Below, one piece after another: positions 24,190 through 33,597 of a DNA stretch of 64,000 nucleotides (position 1 is the first letter of the stretch; every line of letters begins with the position of its first letter). The stretch covers positions 113,702,701 through 113,766,700 of the forward strand of contig OX104134.1 of assembly GCA_944470555.2 (NCBI GenBank), read 5' to 3'. The notes beneath the pieces are model-generated. The model made no database searches. It had not been told where the DNA came from and was given only the letters and a program-made list of their open reading frames with translations. The stretch comes from Heterobilharzia americana. Lineage: Eukaryota; Platyhelminthes; Trematoda; Strigeidida; Schistosomatidae. The translations under genes were made by a program, and so were the position numbers.

Positions 24190-24752
24190 GATCACATATC
24201 ATGGACTGATGTCAGTTGGAGGAACGCTGGATACCTGAGAGAACTGGATAGCTGTTTCGTCCTAGTGTGGGACTTCTTAGCAGTGTGCACCCATGTCTCC
24301 ACCAGAAATCGGACCCAGGACATCCAGGTTCCCCGGTCAGAGGTGATGATGAACATCAAACTGAAATCAACAGATAGATCCCTAAAAACCTTAAAATTGA
24401 ATTATTCTAGTGTTCCGTGGTGAATGGCTTCAAGAGGTGATGCCCAAAGTTCCAACGGGATCAGTCAAGCCAAACACGAGGACAGCTACTCAACGACGGC
24501 ATTGCATACAGGTCGCGGTATATCATGAACTGGCAAAAAGACGAAATATGGACCATTCGATTTCAACCCAGTGACCCAATGCTAACGTGCTAGCCATGGA
24601 ACCCGAAGATCCTGGGATCGATCCCTGACAGGCTCATGAACGTGCCTTACTGAGGATCCCAATACTGGGACAAAAGAGCTGCTGTCCACTGCTCCCAAGT
24701 ATCCCGTGTTCTCCTAACTTATCTCAGTTCATGGTGAATACCAACCTTAAAC
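24190..24752. mobile_element. Foldback/SINE-like element with inverted hammerhead-like ends, complete
   Basis: The two ends (about 24190-24290 and 24655-24752) are inverted, diverged copies of each other. One starts CATGGACTGATGTCAGTTGG; the other, reversed, reads CATGAACTGAGATAAGTTAG. Each has a hammerhead-like hairpin. On the plus strand CTGAGGA (24650-24656) is followed by a TCCC/GGGA stem and then CAAAAG, so the conserved G of GAAA is changed. On the minus strand a GTCC/GGAC stem with GAAAC is present at 24254-24275, but the CTGANGA part is altered. A B-box-like GGATCGATCC lies near 24615. The outer ~50 bp extend beyond the inverted-repeat arm. Just upstream (24154-24185) is a short piece resembling the 3' end of the Penelope-like element at 49060-49105. 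Confidence 0.75.
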
Positions 24753-24793
24753 ACAATAGTCTTCAGTTCTCAACTTATATTTTGTTACACCCT

Positions 24794-25951
24794 ATTGTGT
24801 CTTTCTGTGTTATCCTATACACAGGTAGGTCCAAATTCTCTAGATAACTCATCTGAATACAGTCTATCAATTAGTTGCCTATGATCTGCTTACCTGGCTG
24901 ACTTCAACCGAGTAGTTTGTCCTTTGCACTTCACCTTACAGTCATCGCAAGGTGTTTGTAAAATTATTTTACTTTGTCTAGCTGGGTCTACAGAATCCTT
25001 AAGCGCACATAGTTTGTCTGTGTTAGAACTTGTAAGTTTGAACACTACCCTAATTCCAGCCTTATCGAAAATCCTTCGTAAGCTTTCTAATAGTCCTTCC
25101 TCATGTAGCAACACCATAGAAGCCAAGGATGTTTTCTTAGTTGTGTTGCAACCACTACTTATATCAGTTTTCTATTTTGTACGCATCCTTATGCATTCCT
25201 GAATAAATTTAAGATGATAATTAACTATTAAGGAGTTAGGCTTCTCTCAAGTGTTTCATTTCCCTACCTTAATCTTTTAAACTAATGAAGAGATTACTTA
25301 AACATTGAACTACCACCTAAATAGCTGTAGAAATGCGATGATTTCCTGCGGATATTTTGTCTAAATTAACGTTTTTCTTCGATTTTTGGCCAAGCATAGG
25401 TAATTCTTCTTAGTCATCTTCTAAATGGAAATCATATTTCATCCATCTACCATCGACTGTATGCGTCTGAAGACGTTATGGGTATGTGTGGATTTAAACA
25501 AAGTAAATGTGCCATCCACATACCATCAAACATACTTTCGGACTGGTTTAGATGTTCTGGCAGCTATACGTTCTCAACTGTTAGTAAGAATATCTGTTAC
25601 GACTGGGGATTTCAGTGATCACATGGCTTTTCCTTCCGTCTGTTTATATATCCTGTTTTAACTTTGAAAACCTTAGTGGTGAAACATACCTGGATTCCTG
25701 AGATGATGTCTTTAATCGGTGCCCTAGTTCTGTGAGCGGGTTAAAGATTATTTATAAGCTTATTTCTAACAGAATTTAGAGTTTTACTGGTTGTTGCAGT
25801 GGTATAAACGCTTGCCACATCACAGACATTTACTTTTTGATCTCCTATCTGAATATTATGTTACTTTCACTTCACTCCATACGACTTGGTTAGTGTACAT
25901 TTTCAGTGGTTTGTAATTAGGCATTACACTGACGCCAAATATTTAAATATT
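24794..25951 (-). pseudogene. Degenerate Penelope-like element, mirror copy
   Basis: This is the minus-strand counterpart of the pseudogene at 8743-9900. The reverse transcriptase remnants lie at about 25425-25951 and the GIY-YIG remnant at 24890-25126, read from right to left. Translated fragments are the same as in the left arm (for example RRIFDKAGIRVVFKLTSS and CDDCKVKCKGQTT). It has no intact catalytic site and carries multiple stops. Confidence 0.85.
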
Positions 25952-26159
25952 TCATTTTCTGGGATGGTTTCATAGTCACCTACCAGTGTAAATGGATATG
26001 CTATTCATGGTTTCGGCAGTTGAAAAACTACTCTCATCTGTGAGAAGTGTCAACATGGACCATGGAATTTATAAATTTCTCCAAACTGATTATCCAACTT
26101 TAGGTATGTCGGTTAATGCAAGTCAGATAGCTGAATTCAAGTGACCTGAACTAATCCAG

Positions 26160-26366
26160 CTGTATGATTTGAATGATTTGACCGAGAACACCGCCGCTGA
26201 GCCTAGTCCCGAACGAGTTAATCAGCCGTCTTCAGAACATTCTCATCTTGCTGATAGTCTACAGATCAGTCTGGGTGGTTTTTAACTACTCATCTTATCC
26301 AGTAATGTAATTCTTCACGAGAATTCGGTGACTAGCATTCGAAAAGGAATACCGTGTGTTTATTAA
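26160..26366 (+). pseudogene. Short coding-like remnant of unknown origin in the right arm
   Basis: The frame reads LNDLTENTAAEPSPERVNQP and continues to GIPCVY then a stop. In the left arm (8328-8525, minus) it is open for 65 codons; here a TAA follows the GGF position. One TGA upstream, the same frame would join a block containing DHGIYKFLQTDYPTLGMSVN. It may be decayed coding sequence of a mobile element or a captured exon. No family is recognised. Confidence 0.35.
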
Positions 26367-26639
26367 CATGAATATAAATAGAAGTTGGGTACAGTGGTGG
26401 AACGTAATTGTGGATCAGTTAAGACTAATCTAATATCAAATTTTAATATTGTGTGGGATGATCTGAGTCATTCATATGACAATTGTATTTGTGCTCATAA
26501 GTTCTAATCATTTACAAAACTGAAATAATAGAAATGAGTCATTAGTCTGACACCTTTTTACAAAGCATGCTGTTTGTTTTTGTTGTTGAAGGTTACTGTG
26601 GCGTTGTGTATAATTTCTTGTCGTTCGAAGCGATGAGTT

Positions 26640-26780
26640 CCAGTTTCGTTTTCTGGGATGTTTTCATAGTCACCTACCCGTGTAAAGGGATAGCATGTTG
26701 TCGGCAGTTGCAAAACTACTCACCTGTGAGAAATGTCGAGGTGGACCATTGGATTTATAAATTTTTCCCAACATAATGTG
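26640..26780 (-). repeat. Diverged second copy of an arm segment
   Basis: The stretch beginning TTTTCTGGGATGTTTTCATA is a diverged direct copy of 25955-26095 (TTTTCTGGGATGGTTTCATA). It includes the same block read as VEVDHWIYKF here and NMDHGIYKF there. It is probably part of another Penelope-like copy or its terminal repeat. Nothing similar is seen outside the left arm. Confidence 0.6.
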
Positions 26781-27175
26781 CTTCGTACCCTTCCCGTGTT
26801 TCAACTTCTCCTTTCCTTTTTTTTCAGATTAATGGTTGTACTCTTTTATCGTCATTGTCACTTTATTTTTATGTTCAGCTGCTTCAGGCGTTATTTTATT
26901 TAATTTTTTACTAATCGCTGCCTTTAACAAAACATTTTCATTTTTATTCCACTTAACTTGTCTAACATTATTTGATCTTTTGATTGTTTGTTAACTCTAT
27001 CATGTTTTCACCCCTCTTTAGTCTGTATGCACTCGATAAACTATCTAAGAATATTGCGTAACCATTTTTCTTATCATTCGACCTTTACATAATCAACTAC
27101 CAACATTATTATTATTATTTCAACCTCCCATTATTTAAGTTTAATCTTCCTCACGGATTACAGTCTTTAAATATC

Positions 27176-27177
<2 letters not shown>
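26781..27177. other. T-rich intergenic stretch, no feature seen
   Basis: T-rich sequence with short poly-T and ATT runs; no coding or structural signal recognised. Confidence 0.4.

Positions 27178-27229
<52 letters not shown>
27178..27229. repeat. (AT)n microsatellite
   Basis: An uninterrupted AT run that abuts the truncated end of the RTE fragment at 27231. Confidence 0.97.
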
Positions 27230-27230
<1 letters not shown>

Positions 27231-27231
<1 letters not shown>

Positions 27232-28345
27232 CAAAGATTTAGTTCGTCCTTCTTCATAAGTTTGACCAGATAGCCCTTCTTCCAATCAGTCGGCAGGTAC
27301 CTTTCCTTCTTTCCTTCTAGACCTTCTGCAATAGTGGTGTGATGTGAGCATGTTCGCTGTTGTTCCTGCATCTGCTCTCAGTCTTTCTGGCGGGATCCCA
27401 TCTGGTCCTGCTGCTTTCTCGCATTTCAGTAGCTTTATGGCGTTCAGGACTTCCACTTTTGTTAAGGGATTTGTGTTCACTGGTAGTTCTGTGGCTGGGC
27501 TGTAGGTGGTATTTCTGGAAGAAGTGCAGGTGGTGGTGGTGATGGTGGTGGTGGTCGATTCAAGAGCTTCTTGAAGTGGTCGGCCCATCGTTTCCTTTGT
27601 TTCTCTTCTTTGGCAATTATATTTCCTTCATCATCTTTTATTGGTTTCATTTGTGTTGATCTCTTCCATCCTAGATAGTAAGTAACCTAGGTATTTGATA
27701 CAGTGTTGTCAGGTCTCTGTCTCTCCTATCTGCAACCTGTTCTGCTTCACTTGCCAGCGTTTCGTAGAAGTATCTTTTGTCTTTGTGTGCACTCTTCTTC
27801 ACTTCTTTGTCCAGTGTTTTATACACTGTGCGCAGTTCCTCTTTTCGTCGTTCATCCTTGCACTGGTTTATCTTCTGCTTCACCATTCTCCTCTCCCTGC
27901 TCTATCAGCTTCCATGTATCCGTCGAGATCCATTCCTTATCTTCTTTCCTAATACGGTTATGCAGGTTTCCTTCCACATAACTTTCAAAGACTTCCAGTG
28001 TTCTTCCACACAGGTTTCTTCACGGATGTTCCTCGATGTCTCCCATTTTGTCTTGATGGCTGACGTGAAAATGTCCCTGGTAGTTTCGTCCTTCAGTTCC
28101 TGTTCTGCGTGTTGAACTTAAACTGTGGTCTATCACCAACTCCCTTGAAGGCTTTCAACTTGATTTTGAAGGTAGGTTTCTTGCAGTAGATAATGAGTGG
28201 TGTGAACCTACATCTGCTCCTCTTCTTCACCTTGTATCAAGTAGACTGCGTCTCCTCTTTCTTCACATTGAGATAAAGTCGGTCTGATTTTTAGTGTAGT
28301 GTGTCCTGGTGTCTGGTGAAATCCATGTCGCTTTGAGGTGAAGAC
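27231..28345 (-). mobile_element. RTE retrotransposon fragment, truncated at both ends, degraded
   Basis: Minus-strand internal fragment covering the end of the endonuclease, the linker and the first part of the reverse transcriptase. It is recognisable from KAAGPDGIPPE near 27390-27430 and from blocks parallel to the intact ORF around residues 270-600. Several frames are needed (27286-27588 and 27671-27886), so it is not coding. It shares a diagnostic stretch, TTGCAAAGATTTAGTTCGTC, with the copy at 35966-37553. The 3' third is missing and replaced by the (AT)n run. Confidence 0.9.
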
Positions 28346-28440
28346 AAATTTACTCACTTGAAGGCATGCAAACTCAGCTTATGAGTCCCAAAAAGAACCG
28401 AACGTGCGTCCTGAACTTCTCTGGTAGTCACTATTTACCA
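28346..28440 (+). mobile_element. Smalpha-like SINE relic with decayed hammerhead motif
   Basis: The plus strand reads CAGCTTATGAGTCCCAAAAA followed by GAACCGAACGTGCGTCCTG. The order matches the schistosome Smalpha hammerhead (CTGATGA, GTCCC loop, GGAC, GAAAC, then a strand starting GTCCTG). The core is mutated: CTTATGA (28378-28384) for CTGATGA, and GAAC for GAAA. The tRNA-like promoter half is missing. It directly abuts the RTE fragment on its left. Confidence 0.65.
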
Positions 28441-29660
28441 TTAGGATTTACTTGAAATCATGAGTAATACTAAGGTGCCTGCATTGAAGCTGAATTTATA
28501 TTTGTCATAAGCGCTTTTTTTACATTTTTTATGGCTTTATACTAATCATAGACGAAGGTTTTACATAGTTTAAAAGTTTTCGTGAAATAACTTAAAATTT
28601 TGCAACAGTTTATCCTGCATTTTGATACGAACTTCAAATCTTTAAGATTTGAAATACAGACTTTCCTTGGTGCACTAACTTACTGTCTCTCTCATGTTTC
28701 TCAAGTGATTTAAAAATTCTCCTATACTTCTTATTTTCAGGAGACATGTTAGGAAAATATTGTTCCTTTACTGTTTTGCAGCTCAACAAATAAACCTGAC
28801 CAGTTTCTATGTTGCGCTTATGTACAAATTACGGAAATACAGGGATGAAAAATGCTCGCGCAAATTTCTGTGCTTAACCAACAAAACGTTTGACTGCAAC
28901 ATGAAAGCACACTAGTATACTGATCAGCTGATGCACAATGCATTATGCAAAATCGTCACAAGCAGAAAGTTATTTTGGCACCATTTGGATGAAAACAAAA
29001 TGACGCATATTGCATATCATAAACTGGGTATGATGCTATTAACCATTTATTTTCAGAATTAAGTTGACAATAATGAATATTTTTTTTCACCTAGCCAGTT
29101 AAATGCACTGATAGAATGTTACTTATTTTGTTTGAGATTTTGATTTGTACGAGTAGAATAAGTTACCACGTAGGCTTCTGAGTTGTAAGGGGTAGAAAAT
29201 TTGGAACGAAAAACATTTCAAATATGAAAGTAGTACAATATTGATATCTGCTTCGCTAAGCAACTTTCTAAACACTTTTATTCGATCATTGGTGGCAACA
29301 TTTGCTAAATAAAGCTTCAAATACTTATAATACAAGCGGTAAGACTTGCACGGAAATTTTTGTTTGAGCACGTTTATCAGAATGATGCTGATTAACACAA
29401 ATCTTTTTTTCTGCCATTTTATTAAACCATTAAGGTCAAATAATAACTTCAACAAAATGATGCTGATGGGAAAAGGAATGACTTTGTCAGACGAAAATTC
29501 AACTGATGTATTCTGTTCTGAGTCCAGTTATTTTGGCTATACTTAGCACCTCACTTTGTTAATGTTGCATGCTGGCAGAATAAAATAAAGTCAGAAAACT
29601 TAAAATGCCTATCACCACCTTACTTCATGCTCTGCCTTCGATATCAAGACATATTAAAAC
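28441..29660. other. Intergenic stretch with no supported gene
   Basis: AT-rich; the ORF at 29123-29455 (110 codons, minus) has no recognisable domain and no splice context. No repeat identified. Confidence 0.4.
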
Positions 29661-29670
29661 CATTTGATAT

Positions 29671-32600
29671 TATTTATTATTATTATTAGTCCCTTGGGTT
29701 CCGAGTGGAACATAGGGCTTCAGTAGCACGCCTCCAGTGACCTCTGTTCTCTGAGATCTTTTGAACCTGGTTCCACGACAGCCCAGAAGCTCTCATTTCC
29801 TCCTCGCATGACCTCCTCCATGTCACCCTCGGACGTCCAACTCGTCGCTTCCCATAGGGATTCCACTCGAGGGCCTGACGCGTGATGTCCTCAGTCGGCC
29901 TTCTCAGTGCATGCCCAATCCATCTCCACTTCTTCCTGCATATTTGTTGCGTGATAGGTTCTTGGTTGGTTCGTTCCCAGAGTTCCTTGTTGCTTATTTT
30001 TTCTGGCCATCTGATCTTCAGCAACGAGCGTAAGCAGTTGTTGATGAATGTCTGTAGTTTATTGGAAATACCTTTCGTGGCGCGCCAAGTCTCTGAGCCA
30101 TACAAGAGCACTGACTTGACGTTGGTGTTGAAAATCCGTATCTTGTTCCGCATGCTGAGTGCAGAAGATCTCCACACTGGTTTCAGGCTAATGAACGCCT
30201 GTCTTGCTTTTCCGATTCTGACTTTGACGTCCTCGTCCGTCCCGCCTGTAGTTGAAACAGTGCTTCCTAGATAAGTGAAGGAGGTTACTTCCTTCAAGTT
30301 TCTCCCGTTGACGGTGATTGGAGTTTGTTGTTGTTGTTGATGGTGGTGGTGCGGTATCTTCATCACTTCTGTCTTCTCTATATTCACCTGAAGTCCCGTC
30401 TTAGCTGCCTCTTCTGTCAACTTGTTAGTTTTTGCCTGCAGATCTTCAAGTTTATGTGACATTAGGCACAAGTCATCGGCGAAATCCAAGTCTTCTAGGT
30501 TCTTTTCCGTCGTCCAGTGTATCCCCCTCTTCTCGCTGCCTACTGTTTGCTGCATGATCCAGTCCACCACAATAAGGAATATCATGGGGGATAGTAGGCA
30601 ACCTTGTTTCACTCCTGTCTTCACTTCAAAGGCATCACTGAGCTTCCCATTGTGGATTACTTGGCATGTGGCATCTTCATATAGTTGTTGAATGAGGCGG
30701 ATAAAGGTTTGCGGTACTCCGTAGTATTGAAGCAGTTTCCAAATTACTTCTCGGTCGACGCTGTCAAAGGCCTTCTCAAAGTCGATGAAGTTGAGGTATA
30801 GAGCTGATTGCCATTCTACGCTCTGTTCTATGATGATACGAAGCGTTGCAATTTGGTCAGCACATGATTTGTACTTCCTGAAGCCTGCCTGTTCCGGTCG
30901 CAGTTTTGAATCCAGTGCGTCTTTAAGCCTCTCCAGGATGATGCGGCTTAATATTTTACTTGGGGTGGACAGGAGAGTGATTCCGCGCCAGTTCTTGCAA
31001 GCACTGAGGTCTCCCTTCTTCGGCAGTTTGACAAGGTAACCCTTCTTCCAATCGTCAGGTACCTTCTCTTCCTTCCACACCTTCTGCAATAGTGGTGTGA
31101 GCATGTCCGCTGTTGTCTCTGCATCTGTTCTCAGTGCTTCTGGCGGTATTCCATCTGGTCCTGCTGCTTTCCCACCTTTCAGTAGCTTTATGGCGTTCAG
31201 GACTTCCATTTTCGTTGGGGGATTTATGTTCACTTGTAATTCAGCGGCTGCAGGTGGTATTTCTGGACGAAGTGCAGGTGGTGGTCGATTCAAGAGCTTC
31301 TTGAAGTGGTCGGCCCATCGTTTCCTCTGTTTCTCTTCTTTTGTAATTAAATTTCCTTCTTCATCTTTTATTGGTTTCATCTGTGTTGGTCTCTTCCCTG
31401 ATAGCAACCTGGTTATTTGATACAATGTCGTCAGGTCTCTCTTACCTGCAGCCTGTTCTGCTTCACTTGCCAGTGTGTCGTAGAAGTGTCTTTTGTCTTT
31501 GCGTGCACTCTTCTTCACTTCTTTGTCCAGTGTTTTATACATTGTGCTCAGTTCCTCTTGTCGTTGAGCATCCTTGCACTGGTTTATCTTCTGCTTCACC
31601 ATCCTCCTCTCCTCTATCAGCTTCCAGGTATCCGTCGAGATCCATTCCTTGTCTTCTTTCTTCTTCCTTCCTAATACGGCTGTGCAGGTTTCTTTCCACA
31701 CAGCTTTCAAAGACTTCCAGTGTTCTTCCACACAGGTTTCTTCAGGGATGTCCCTCGACGTCTCCCATTTTGTCTTGATGGCTGCTTTGAAGATCTCCTT
31801 TGTAGTTTCATCCTTCAGTTTCCGAGTGTTGTACTTGAATTGAGGTCTATCACCAGCTTCCTTGAAGGCTTTTAACTTGATTTGGAAGGTTCCTTGCACT
31901 AGATAGTGGTCTGAACCTACATCTGCTCCTCTTCTTGACCTTGTGTTAAGTAGACTGCGTCTCCATTTTCTTGAGATTGAGATAAAGTCGATTTGATTTT
32001 TAGTGTGTCCATCTGGTGAAGTCCATGTCGCTTTGTGGATATCCTTGTGCCTGAACACACTGCCTCCAATCACCAAATCGTTGAATGCACAGAATTCTGC
32101 AAACAATTCTCCATTCTCATTCATTTCACCTAGCGCCTCTCGACCCATGGTTAGTTCTCTTCCCGTGTTGTCCCCTCCCAGTTTGGCATTCATGTCGCCC
32201 ATTAGAATTTTGATATCGCCAACTGACGTCTTGTCCAGTGTTGATTGAAGTTGTCTGTAGAAATCCTCCTTTTTCTCTTGCTCTGCATTATTTGTAGGTG
32301 CATAACATTGTATGATTGTGACCTTTCTTCCTTTTGAGTTGAACCTTGCTGTCATGATCCTGGAGGAGATTGGTTCCCACTGCATGAGAGCCTTCGATGC
32401 TCTTGAGGACATCATGATAGCCACTCCCTCAGTGTGCTCGTGGTTGGCGTCTGGGTGACCGGAGTAGATTATTGATTCTCCAGTTGACAGTTTGGAGAGT
32501 CCACTCCCATTCCATCTGCTTTCGCAAATCCCAAGCACTTCGATGTTATACCTTCTCATCTCCTTTGCAATCTGGGCTGCCTTACTGGGTTCAAACATCG

Positions 32601-32885
32601 TGCGGACATTCCATGTCCCCACGTTTACTTTCGCTTTCATCGAGAGAAGACACATCGGCCAATTGGCTTCCCGAAGGCTTTCACCAACTGGCGTCATTTC
32701 GCCTCTCCGATTCCAGCGGGGAATAAGTTTGTTTTCATTTTTTATATTTTGTTTGTGCTTTGAAGTTTCTTTAGCGGTTAGATTTGTTTTACGGGGTAGG
32801 GTTGCTAGCCCTATGCCCAACCTTCCCTCTTTACCCGGGCTTAGGACCGGCTAGTAACTAGTAAACTAGTTAACCAGGCGAGGTT
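29671..32885 (-). mobile_element. Full-length RTE-clade non-LTR retrotransposon with intact ORF
   Basis: About 3.2 kb with a 5' terminus at about 32885, a single ORF and a (TAA)n tail at 29671-29688. It is flanked by the same nine bases, ATTTGATAT, at 29662-29670 and 32886-32894, a probable target-site duplication; the right copy runs into an (AT)n tract, so part of the match may be coincidental. The 5' end contains an 8-bp palindrome with a 2-bp centre, TAACTAGT-AA-ACTAGTTA. Size, single ORF, endonuclease plus reverse transcriptase and a short simple-repeat tail fit the RTE clade; schistosome SR3/Perere-3 has about this length, but that name is inference. Confidence 0.95.
29686..32820 (-). 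CDS. Endonuclease-reverse transcriptase polyprotein of RTE element
   Basis: An uninterrupted 1044-residue ORF. An apurinic-type endonuclease covers about residues 62-310: GTWNVRT at 68-74, catalytic Glu in ICESRW at 98-103, CYAPTN at 172-177, GDMNAKLG at 208-215, IDF at 277-279 and SDHYL at 303-307. After a lysine-rich linker, the reverse transcriptase spans about 540-830: KAAGPDGIP at 551-559, motif A FIDFEKAFDSVDR from 678, GVKQGCLLSP at 736-745 and the catalytic FADD at 780-783. A His4-Gln5 tract follows at 824-832. The C-terminal region includes YGSETW (907-912) and WIGHALRR (967-974). Together these nick target DNA and prime reverse transcription of the element RNA. All known catalytic residues are present, so it may be active. 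The ATG at residue 61 (MKAKVNVGTW) is an alternative start. The stop codon is the first TAA of the tail. Confidence 0.95.
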   Translation of the reverse strand: MGIGLATLPRKTNLTAKETSKHKQNIKNENKLIPRWNRRGEMTPVGESLREANWPMCLLSMKAKVNVGTWNVRTMFEPSKAAQIAKEMRRYNIEVLGICESRWNGSGLSKLSTGESIIYSGHPDANHEHTEGVAIMMSSRASKALMQWEPISSRIMTARFNSKGRKVTIIQCYAPTNNAEQEKKEDFYRQLQSTLDKTSVGDIKILMGDMNAKLGGDNTGRELTMGREALGEMNENGELFAEFCAFNDLVIGGSVFRHKDIHKATWTSPDGHTKNQIDFISISRKWRRSLLNTRSRRGADVGSDHYLVQGTFQIKLKAFKEAGDRPQFKYNTRKLKDETTKEIFKAAIKTKWETSRDIPEETCVEEHWKSLKAVWKETCTAVLGRKKKEDKEWISTDTWKLIEERRMVKQKINQCKDAQRQEELSTMYKTLDKEVKKSARKDKRHFYDTLASEAEQAAGKRDLTTLYQITRLLSGKRPTQMKPIKDEEGNLITKEEKQRKRWADHFKKLLNRPPPALRPEIPPAAAELQVNINPPTKMEVLNAIKLLKGGKAAGPDGIPPEALRTDAETTADMLTPLLQKVWKEEKVPDDWKKGYLVKLPKKGDLSACKNWRGITLLSTPSKILSRIILERLKDALDSKLRPEQAGFRKYKSCADQIATLRIIIEQSVEWQSALYLNFIDFEKAFDSVDREVIWKLLQYYGVPQTFIRLIQQLYEDATCQVIHNGKLSDAFEVKTGVKQGCLLSPMIFLIVVDWIMQQTVGSEKRGIHWTTEKNLEDLDFADDLCLMSHKLEDLQAKTNKLTEEAAKTGLQVNIEKTEVMKIPHHHHQQQQQTPITVNGRNLKEVTSFTYLGSTVSTTGGTDEDVKVRIGKARQAFISLKPVWRSSALSMRNKIRIFNTNVKSVLLYGSETWRATKGISNKLQTFINNCLRSLLKIRWPEKISNKELWERTNQEPITQQICRKKWRWIGHALRRPTEDITRQALEWNPYGKRRVGRPRVTWRRSCEEEMRASGLSWNQVQKISENRGHWRRATEALCSTRNPRD

Positions 32886-32888
32886 ATT

Positions 32889-32890
<2 letters not shown>

Positions 32891-32949
<59 letters not shown>
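32891..32949. repeat. (AT)n microsatellite
   Basis: A run of about 59 bases of AT, directly at the 5' insertion junction of the intact RTE element. Confidence 0.97.
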
Positions 32950-32952
<3 letters not shown>

Positions 32953-33366
32953 TGAATTACTATTGTGCACTCTACAAACGTCTCATGGTAATTGGCTCCT
33001 TGGTTCACTGTCGCTTGATGGCTAAAACAGATTCTTACTGAAAACCTCTCTGAATCAGTCAATCACCCACAAACTTTGGCAAACAAATGGCTTTGATAAT
33101 AACATACTTCAACTACCAACATCAATACTTATCACCACCACTCACTTATAACCCTTTTTAAAAATAGACATAATGTAATTGCATACTTGTTACAAATAAG
33201 GAAATATAAATTTACTGAACGATATCGCTAACCCAATCTATTATTTGTAATAGACTGTTCAGCACAGGGAATGATAAACTTCATTTCTATAATACGATAT
33301 TGCTGAAATTCTATTGATTGTACACAACATTTATTCGCGATCAGAAAAACAAAATAAATTTCCATA

Positions 33367-33384
33367 TTTATTTGATGTTTTATT
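33367..33384 (-). promoter_or_regulatory. Two candidate polyadenylation signals for gene B
   Basis: AATAAA on the minus strand at 33379-33384 and again at 33367-33372, about 105-120 bp beyond the gene B stop codon. Confidence 0.5.
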
Positions 33385-33486
33385 AAGGGGAGAAAGTAGT
33401 GCATAGAAACTGCATAACAAAAGCTATTATAACAGATGTGTTGCTCAGTATGTATAAATCGCATAAGTAAATATGCAAAGAAATAA

Positions 33487-33597
33487 TCACGGTTGACGAG
33501 GTAGTTGAATTCTTGCATCATCATATCCAATAGCCTTTTTATATTCGCTTAAAGTGATCTTACCATCTCTATTTGAATCAAGTATCTGCATTACTTC
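33487..33597 (-). CDS. Gene B exon 2: EF-hand calcium-binding protein, terminal exon
   Basis: The minus-strand exon follows an acceptor ending TTATTTCATAG and encodes 36 residues plus TGA, in phase 0. It begins EVMQILDSNRDGKITLSEYK; the EF loop DSNRDGKITLSE is complete, with Asp at position 1, Gly at 6 and Glu at 12. Gene A exon 2 begins EVMDSLDLNKD after an almost identical acceptor, so the two genes are paralogues with a conserved intron position. The likely first exon is 37834-37958. The intervening 4.2-kb intron (33598-37833) holds a Penelope-like remnant and an RTE copy. The C terminus (IQLPRQP) is longer than that of gene A. Function inferred: calcium binding by a small cytosolic or tegumental protein. 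Confidence 0.85.
   Translation of the reverse strand, partial: EVMQILDSNRDGKITLSEYKKAIGYDDARIQLPRQP

Larger units (their letters stand above)
24241..26554 (-). repeat. Right arm of the 2.3-kb inverted repeat
   Basis: Mirror copy of 8140-10453, separated from it by 13.8 kb. See the left arm for comparison. Differences from the left arm include a stop in the frame starting at about 26172, where the left arm reads through, and several nearby substitutions. Confidence 0.93.

Noticed and set aside
25425..25661. 78-codon ORF found identically in both inverted-repeat arms
   Set aside because: It is antisense to the reverse transcriptase motif C region of the degenerate PLE; the same antisense frame exists at 50034-50264.
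31371..31778. Long plus-strand frames inside the RTE copies (for example 31371-31778, 56902-57378, 29882-30274)
   Set aside because: They are antisense to the retrotransposon ORF, recur in every copy for that reason, and encode no known domain.
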